A stretch of 64,000 nt of DNA, taken from positions 310,001 to 374,000 of the forward strand of contig NZ_CP014517.1 of the NCBI RefSeq assembly GCF_001577265.1, given 5' to 3'. The first letter of the stretch is position 1; each line of letters starts with the position of its first letter. Shown here one piece after another: positions 58,706 to 64,000 of this stretch. The notes beneath the pieces were generated by a model that did no database searches, was not told where the DNA came from, and saw only the letters and a list, made by a program, of their open reading frames with translations. This DNA is from Variovorax sp. PAMC 28711 (lineage in GTDB: Bacteria; Pseudomonadota; Gammaproteobacteria; Burkholderiales; Burkholderiaceae_C). Position numbers and translations under genes: made by a program.

Positions 58706-60946
58706 TCACGGCATCGCCTCCCCGCTTTGCTCCGTCCGTCCTCCGGCCTGCATGGCCCACAGATGCGCGTAGATGCCCTTGGGCTTCTGCAGCAGGCTGT
58801 CGTGCGTGCCGCCTTCGACGATGCGGCCCTTGTCCATCACGATGATGCGGTTTGCATTCCTCACGGCCGAGAGCCGGTGGGCGATGATGAAGACGGTGCG
58901 GCCCTTGCAGATGTGTTTCATGTTCTGCTGCACGATTGCTTCGGATTCGTAGTCGAGCGCACTGGTGGCCTCGTCGAAGATCAGGATGCGCGGCTGGGTG
59001 AACAGCGCCCGCGCGATGGCGACTCGCTGCCGCTGCCCGCCGGAGAGGCTGGCGCCCTGCTCGCCCACCATGGTGTCGTAGCCCTCGGGCAGCTCGCTGA
59101 TGAAGTCGTGGGCGCCGGCCATCTGGGCGGCGCGCATGACCGCCTCCAGGGGCGCGGCCGGGTCGACGATGGCGATGTTCTCGCGCACGCTGCGGTTGAA
59201 GAGCAGGTTCTCCTGCAGCACGACGCCGACCTGCCGCCGCAGCTGCGCCGCGTCGATCAGGCTGATGTCGATGCCGTCGACCAGCAGGCGGCCCTGCTCC
59301 GGGCTGTAGAGCCGCTGGATCAGCTTGGTGAGCGTGCTCTTGCCCGAGCCCGAGCGCCCGACGATGCCGATGACTTCGCCCGGCCGCACGTCCAGGCTCA
59401 CGCCGTGGAGCACCGGCGAGGCTTCGGGGCGATAGCGGAAGGTCAGGTTGTCCAGGGTCACGCGCCCCTTGAGGGCGGGCAGTTGGGCGGCTGTGCTGGG
59501 CGGAACCTCGGTGCGGGTGTTGAGGATGTCGCCCAGGCGCGCCATCGAGATACCGGTTTGCTGGAAGTCGGTCCACAGCTGCGCCATGCGCATGATGGGC
59601 TGGCTCACGCGCTGGGCAAACATGTTGAAGGCGACGAACTGGCCGACGGTCAGTTGGTTATCCATCACGAGGTGGGCGCCGTACCAGAGCGTGGCGGCGT
59701 TCACGAGCTTGCCGATGAGGTTGACGCCTTCGTGCGCCCAGCTTGCGAGGTTCTGGGTCTTGAAGCTGGCCGAGACATAGGCGGCCAGTTGGTTGTCCCA
59801 GCGACGGGCAAAGGCGGGTTCCAGCGCCGTGGCCTTGACGGTCTGGATGCCGGTGACGGCTTCGACCAGCATGGCCTGGTTCTCCGCGCCGCGGGCGAAC
59901 TTCACGTCCAGGCGCTGGCGCAGGAGAGGCACGATGGCCAAGCTCAAGCCGAAGTACAGCGGCAGGCTGATCATCACGATCAGCGTGAGCGGCACGCTGT
60001 AGAACAGCATGACGGCGATGAAGACGATGGAGAAGACCACGTCGAGCAGCACGGTCAAAGCGTTGCCGGTGAGGAAGCTGCGGATGTTCTCGAGTTCGCG
60101 CACGCGAGCCACAGAGTCGCCGACGCGCCGGGCCTGGAAGTAGGCCAAGGGCAGCTGGACCAGGTGGCGGAACAGGCGCGCACCGAGTTCGACGTCAATG
60201 CGGCTGGTGGTGTGGCTGAAGACATAACTGCGCAGGCCGTTGAGCACGCTCTCAAAGACGACCACCACGACCAGACCGATGACCAGCACGTCGAGCGTGG
60301 TGACGCCGCGGTGCACGAGCACTTTGTCCATGACGACCTGGAAGAACAGCGGGCTGACCAGCGCGAAGAGCTGGAGCATGAAGCTGATGGCGAGCACTTC
60401 GCCTAGCAAGCGGCGGTATTTGATGAGGCTGGGGATGAACCAGCTGAAGTCGAATTTGGCGAGGTCGCCGGCCAGGCTGGCCCGGCTGGCGATCAGGATG
60501 AGGTCGCCGGTCCAGTGGGACGCGAAGACGTCCAGGGGTTCGATGACGGGCCGGCCGATGCCATCTGACGGGTCTTGCAGCAGAACGCGTTGTGCGTCGC
60601 ACTGGGCCAATACGACAAAGTGTTCGCCACCGTCTTCGGCACGGAGGACTGCCAAGGCCGGCAGCGGCGCCAGTGCGAGACGCTTCAGGTCGGTGGAACT
60701 GCGCTTGGCATTCAGGCCGAGCTGCTTGGCTGCGCGCAGCAGCGTGGGGGTGTCGATGGGGTCGCTGGGCACGAGGCCCAACTGATGCGCCAGCGTCGCC
60801 GGGTCGGCCGCAATCTGATGGAAGCGGGCGATTGTGCAAAGGGCTGCCAACGGCGCCGCCGCCGAGACCTGCTGAGCAATACCTGACTTCTCATTGACGC
60901 CCGGTGACACAACGGTCACTGGCGTGTCAGCGACCACGCTTGTCAT
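58706..60946 (-). CDS. Type I secretion ABC transporter/ATPase (HlyB/LapB type)
   Basis: 746-residue half-transporter. The N-terminal C39-like domain (residues about 20-150) has Ala where peptidases have the catalytic Cys ([13 protein letters not shown]), so it is a non-cleaving domain as in HlyB. Membrane helices occupy about 175-450. The ATPase has Walker [18 protein letters not shown], signature [15 protein letters not shown], Walker [13 protein letters not shown] and H-loop [10 protein letters not shown]. It exports unprocessed RTX substrate with HlyD. Ribosome site GGGAGAGG before ATG 60946. No TolC-type gene is in the window. Confidence 0.92.
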   Translation of the reverse strand: MTSVVADTPVTVVSPGVNEKSGIAQQVSAAAPLAALCTIARFHQIAADPATLAHQLGLVPSDPIDTPTLLRAAKQLGLNAKRSSTDLKRLALAPLPALAVLRAEDGGEHFVVLAQCDAQRVLLQDPSDGIGRPVIEPLDVFASHWTGDLILIASRASLAGDLAKFDFSWFIPSLIKYRRLLGEVLAISFMLQLFALVSPLFFQVVMDKVLVHRGVTTLDVLVIGLVVVVVFESVLNGLRSYVFSHTTSRIDVELGARLFRHLVQLPLAYFQARRVGDSVARVRELENIRSFLTGNALTVLLDVVFSIVFIAVMLFYSVPLTLIVMISLPLYFGLSLAIVPLLRQRLDVKFARGAENQAMLVEAVTGIQTVKATALEPAFARRWDNQLAAYVSASFKTQNLASWAHEGVNLIGKLVNAATLWYGAHLVMDNQLTVGQFVAFNMFAQRVSQPIMRMAQLWTDFQQTGISMARLGDILNTRTEVPPSTAAQLPALKGRVTLDNLTFRYRPEASPVLHGVSLDVRPGEVIGIVGRSGSGKSTLTKLIQRLYSPEQGRLLVDGIDISLIDAAQLRRQVGVVLQENLLFNRSVRENIAIVDPAAPLEAVMRAAQMAGAHDFISELPEGYDTMVGEQGASLSGGQRQRVAIARALFTQPRILIFDEATSALDYESEAIVQQNMKHICKGRTVFIIAHRLSAVRNANRIIVMDKGRIVEGGTHDSLLQKPKGIYAHLWAMQAGGRTEQSGEAMP

Positions 60947-60961
60947 CGACCCTCTCCCTTA

Positions 60962-60979
60962 CTGAACTCTGCGGTTCAG
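60962..60979. promoter_or_regulatory. Dyad in the leader of the type I secretion ABC gene
   Basis: CTGAAC, six bases, GTTCAG, beginning 16 bp before the ABC start codon. It could be a repressor site or an mRNA hairpin. The rest of 60947-61118 holds nothing recognisable apart from AT-rich stretches that may be the promoter. Confidence 0.3.
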
Positions 60980-61118
60980 ATAAAGGAAAGATAACCGACT
61001 CAACTGGTTACATCGTCGGGTCTGCGCAAAAATAACTGGGCAGTGGCTGGCGCACAACGGAAAGTCATGGCGGCGACGCAACGGTCAGCGAGATCGTGCG
61101 TGACCAAAAGCCGAGCCT

Positions 61119-62075
61119 TCAGTGCGCGGGCACCAGAAAGTCCTGGCTGATGCGCGCACCGATCTCGTTCACCCGGTCAAGGAATTGCGTCAAGTACGCG
61201 TGCAGCCCGGTCGCCAGGATTTCGTCGACGCGCGCGTACTGCAGGTCGGCCAGCAGCTTGCCGGCGCGGCGCTGCGTTTCGGCGCTCTGGTCGTTTTGCA
61301 CCTTCGCGAGGTTGGCCACCACCTCGGCCAGGCTGGCGTGCAGCGAACGCGGCATGTCAGCGCGCAGGATGAGCAACTCGGCCACGCGCTCGGGCTTGAT
61401 CACGTCGCGGTACACCTTGCGGTAGACCTCGAAGGCGGAGACGCTGCGCAGGATCGCGCTCCAGTGATAGAAATCGTATTCCTGATCTTCCTCGGTCGCG
61501 GTGCCGAAGAATTCGCTGTTGAGCGCATGGAACTTGACGTCGACCAGCCGGGCCGTGTTGTCCGCGCGTTCGAGGAACGTACCGAGCCGCGCGAAATAGA
61601 AGGCCTCGTCCTGCAGCATGGTGCCGAGCGTCACACCACGCGACAGGTGCGAGCGGAACTTGACCCATTCGAAAAATTGCGCCGGATCGCGCTCGAATGC
61701 CCCGGCGCGCAGCATGCGGTTCACCTCGAGCCAGGTCGTGTTCTGCGTTTCCCAGGCTTCGGTGGTGAGCGCGCCGCGCACGGCACGCGCGTTTTCGCGC
61801 GCGCCCTTCAGGCACGACAGGATCGACGACGGGTTGTCCTCGTCCTTGACCATGAACTCCATGACTTCCTGCGGAACGATCTGGTCGTGCTTCTTGTTGT
61901 ACGACGGCAGCAGTTCGCTGATCGACAGCAATCCTTGCCAGCCGTACTTCGCGACTTCGGCGGACTGCGGCAGCAGCGACGTCTGGTAGTTGACGTCGAG
62001 CATGCGGGCGGTGTTCTCGGCGCGCTCGGTGTAGCGCGACATCCAGTAGAGGTGGTCGGCAGTGCGTGACAGCAT
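61119..62075 (-). CDS. Alpha-E domain protein (DUF403)
   Basis: 318-residue helical protein: MLSRTADHLYWMSRYTERAE, then NTARMLDVNYQTSLLPQSAE, and the repeated later motif FLERADNTARLVDVKFHALN. Family members occur beside circularly permuted ATP-grasp proteins and a transglutaminase, in a system thought to make or modify small peptides; the exact activity is unproven. It follows the ATP-grasp gene by 20 bp. No transglutaminase gene lies between here and the window edge. Confidence 0.87.
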   Translation of the reverse strand: MLSRTADHLYWMSRYTERAENTARMLDVNYQTSLLPQSAEVAKYGWQGLLSISELLPSYNKKHDQIVPQEVMEFMVKDEDNPSSILSCLKGARENARAVRGALTTEAWETQNTTWLEVNRMLRAGAFERDPAQFFEWVKFRSHLSRGVTLGTMLQDEAFYFARLGTFLERADNTARLVDVKFHALNSEFFGTATEEDQEYDFYHWSAILRSVSAFEVYRKVYRDVIKPERVAELLILRADMPRSLHASLAEVVANLAKVQNDQSAETQRRAGKLLADLQYARVDEILATGLHAYLTQFLDRVNEIGARISQDFLVPAH

Positions 62076-62095
62076 GTGATGTTTCTCCTGCGTGC

Positions 62096-63595
62096 TCAGG
62101 CCGACTGGCTCTGCGATTGCGTCTGCGCAGGCTTGGGCCGCGGTGCGCGGTCGGCTTCGAGCACCCAGGTGTCCTTGGTGCCGCCGCCCTGCGACGAGTT
62201 GACGATGAGCGAGCCTTCCTTGAGCGCCACGCGCGTCAGGCCGCCCGGCACCATTTGCACTTCCTTGCCCGACAGCACGAAAGGCCGCAGGTCGATGTGG
62301 CGCGGTGCGATGCCCGATTCAACGAAGGTCGGCGAGCTCGACAGGCTCAGCGTGGGCTGGGCGATGTAACCATCGGGCTTGGCCAGCACGGCTTTCTTGA
62401 AGTCTTCGATCTCGGCCTGCGTCGACGCGGGGCCGATCAGCATGCCGTAGCCGCCAGCGCCGTGCACTTCCTTCACGACCAGGTCTTTCATGTTGGCGAT
62501 GACGTACTCGAGCTCGTCCTTGTTGCGGCACATGTAAGTCGGCACGTTCTTCAGGATCGGCTTTTCGTTCAGGTAGAACTCGATCATCTTGGGCACGTAC
62601 GGGTAGATCGACTTGTCGTCGGCCACACCGGTGCCCACGGCGTTGCTGATCGCGACATTGCCCGCACGGTAGGCGCGCATGAGGCCGGCGCAACCGAGCG
62701 TCGATGTCGGGCGGAACACCTCGGGGTCGAGGAAGTCGTCGTCGACGCGGCGGTAGATCACGTCGACGCGCTTCGGGCCGCGCGTGGTGCGCATGTAGAC
62801 GAAGTCGTCCTTGACGAAAAGGTCCTGCCCTTCGACCAGTTCCACGCCCATTTGCTGCGCGAGGAACGCGTGCTCGAAGTAGGCGCTGTTGTACATGCCG
62901 GGCGTGAGCACGACCACCGTGGGTTCGGCCGTGGCGGGTGGCGCGATGGCGCGCAGCGTTTCGAGCAGCAGATCGGGGTAATGGGCGACCGGCGCGACGC
63001 GGTTCTGGTTGAACAGGTCGGGGAACAGCCGCATCATCATCTTGCGGTTTTCGAGCATGTAGCTCACGCCGCTCGGCACGCGCAGGTTGTCTTCGAGCAC
63101 GTAGTACTCGCCGACGCCTTCGGTGTTCGGTGCGCGAATGATGTCGATGCCCGCGATGCTCGAATACACGTTGTTCGGCACGCTCACGCCGATCATCTCG
63201 GGGCGGAACTGGGCGTTGTTGTTGATCTGCTCGGCCGGCACGATGCCGGCCTTGACGATTTCCTGGTCGTGGTAGACGTCGTGGATGAAGCGGTTGAGTG
63301 CGTTCACGCGCTGGACCAGGCCTTTTTCCATCTCGGCCCATTCGTTCGCCGGGATGATGCGGGGCAACAGGTCGAAGGGAATCAGGCGCTCGGTGCCCGA
63401 GCCGTCTTCGTCTTTCGCGCCGTACACCGCGAAGGTGATGCCGACGCGGCGAAAGATCATTTCCGCTTCTTCGCGGCGCGCACGCATCACCTCACCGGGT
63501 TGCCTGGCGAGCCATTGGTCGTAGCGCTGGTAGTGGGCTCGAATCGCGGCGCCTGCGTAGGGCAGCTTTTCATACATCTCATCGAATTTATGCAT
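62096..63595 (-). CDS. Circularly permuted type-2 ATP-grasp protein (DUF404/DUF407)
   Basis: 499 residues from ATG 63595 (MHKFDEMYEKLPYAGAAIRA), chosen over a TTG 48 bases upstream; a GGAG lies 12 bases before, slightly far. Typical blocks: HDVYHDQEIVKAGIVPAEQI, VLEDNLRVPSGVSYMLENR, VVVLTPGMYNSAYFEHAFLA, VDVIYRRVDDDFLDPEVFRP, and KEVHGAGGYGMLIGP with the nucleotide-binding Lys. Proposed to form amide bonds in peptide synthesis; the substrate is unknown. First gene of the pair with the alpha-E protein. Confidence 0.9.
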   Translation of the reverse strand: MHKFDEMYEKLPYAGAAIRAHYQRYDQWLARQPGEVMRARREEAEMIFRRVGITFAVYGAKDEDGSGTERLIPFDLLPRIIPANEWAEMEKGLVQRVNALNRFIHDVYHDQEIVKAGIVPAEQINNNAQFRPEMIGVSVPNNVYSSIAGIDIIRAPNTEGVGEYYVLEDNLRVPSGVSYMLENRKMMMRLFPDLFNQNRVAPVAHYPDLLLETLRAIAPPATAEPTVVVLTPGMYNSAYFEHAFLAQQMGVELVEGQDLFVKDDFVYMRTTRGPKRVDVIYRRVDDDFLDPEVFRPTSTLGCAGLMRAYRAGNVAISNAVGTGVADDKSIYPYVPKMIEFYLNEKPILKNVPTYMCRNKDELEYVIANMKDLVVKEVHGAGGYGMLIGPASTQAEIEDFKKAVLAKPDGYIAQPTLSLSSSPTFVESGIAPRHIDLRPFVLSGKEVQMVPGGLTRVALKEGSLIVNSSQGGGTKDTWVLEADRAPRPKPAQTQSQSQSA

Positions 63596-63677
63596 AAAAC
63601 GACCAATCTCCTGTGGCGGATAGCTTAGCAAGTTCGAGGCCAATCACCACGGAGGCAACCGCCGGCAGCGCCGACTT

Positions 63678-64000
63678 TCAGGGCACCGCGTGATGCCAGT
63701 ATCGCCGGCCCTCTTCCCGCTGGCAGATCACCTGTTCCGGCACTGCGCTGCTCCACCGAAAAGCGCCGCAATGTGGCGAATCAAAAACGCGTATGTCGCG
63801 CTCGCGATAGCGCTGCAACACCTCGTCCGCCGGATGGCCGAAACGATTGCGGTAGCCCACCTGCGCGATGGCGATGCGTGGCTTCACGGCGTTGAGGAAA
63901 GCGGCGCTCGACGACGTCTTGCTGCCGTGATGCGGTGCCAGCAGCACGTCGGCCTGCAACCCCGGGCCACGCGCCACCAGCGCGGCTTCCTGCTCACGCT
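63678..64000 (-). CDS. comEC: ComEC/Rec2 DNA-uptake protein, C-terminal part (5' part outside window)
   Basis: The visible 107 residues read from REQEAALVARGPGLQADVLL, through LAPHHGSKTSSSAAFLNAVK (metal-ligand His pair of the metallo-beta-lactamase domain) and VGYRNRFGHPADEVLQRYRE, to the end GRRYWHHAVP. This is the end of the periplasmic MBL domain of the competence channel protein. Membrane domains would lie beyond position 64000. Confidence 0.85.
   Translation of the reverse strand, partial: REQEAALVARGPGLQADVLLAPHHGSKTSSSAAFLNAVKPRIAIAQVGYRNRFGHPADEVLQRYRERDIRVFDSPHCGAFRWSSAVPEQVICQREEGRRYWHHAVP

Overview
The window is GC-rich, gene-dense DNA from a beta-proteobacterium, most likely Comamonadaceae (Variovorax-like). 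The evidence is the GlpSTPQUV-type glycerol importer, an orphan Bug-family binding protein beside an aromatic monooxygenase, a protocatechuate (pca) block, cydX-cydBA-cydCD, and the codon bias. The genus is inference. No rRNA, tRNA or CRISPR array was seen.

Layout. 1-4.2 kb: a partial TRAP-type binding protein, a GGDEF remnant, and pcaB-pcaC-pcaD with ATGA overlaps. 4.2-9.7 kb: rhomboid protease, chorismate synthase, a cupin, a membrane hybrid histidine kinase, a GbsR/MarR regulator, an NAD(P)-binding oxidoreductase and an azoreductase. 9.8-14.4 kb: two convergent LysR regulators and a Bug/FAD-monooxygenase operon. 14.4-20.8 kb: cydD-cydC-cydA-cydB-cydX, encoding the bd-type quinol oxidase and its assembly exporter, behind a perfect palindrome. 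20.9-25.4 kb: nitronate monooxygenase, acyl-CoA dehydrogenase and etfBA. 25.5-33.5 kb: MscS channel, HDAC-like amidohydrolase, MoxR-DUF58-transglutaminase operon, lytic transglycosylase and a histidine phosphatase. 33.6-43.6 kb: a complete glycerol system, glpD-S-T-P-Q-U-V facing glpR-glpK, with a strong terminator after glpV.

43.6-61 kb is the accessory region. It holds a type I secretion locus: ABC transporter, a HigB/HigA-like toxin-antitoxin pair wedged in on the opposite strand, HlyD adaptor, a small accessory protein, and a giant RTX protein of about 3,500 residues with a lipase-like N-terminus. An IS3-family element at 54131-55448 has cut the RTX locus. The large downstream part has lost its native start, while the upstream stub keeps a native start and 5' region. 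The two pieces share a 423-bp direct repeat with one mismatch, offset by exactly 1,900 bp. Recombination between the repeats would remove the element and rebuild one in-frame gene of 10,641 nt. This is the most interesting feature of the window.

61-64 kb: an alpha-E / ATP-grasp pair and the C-terminus of ComEC.

Caution on quality: six otherwise convincing genes (aroC, azoR, a lysR, glpV, the small type I secretion accessory gene, hlyD) each carry one apparent single-base deletion, mostly in or beside short G/C runs. The pattern suggests residual sequencing errors rather than six real pseudogenes, so these are annotated as whole genes with a frameshift.
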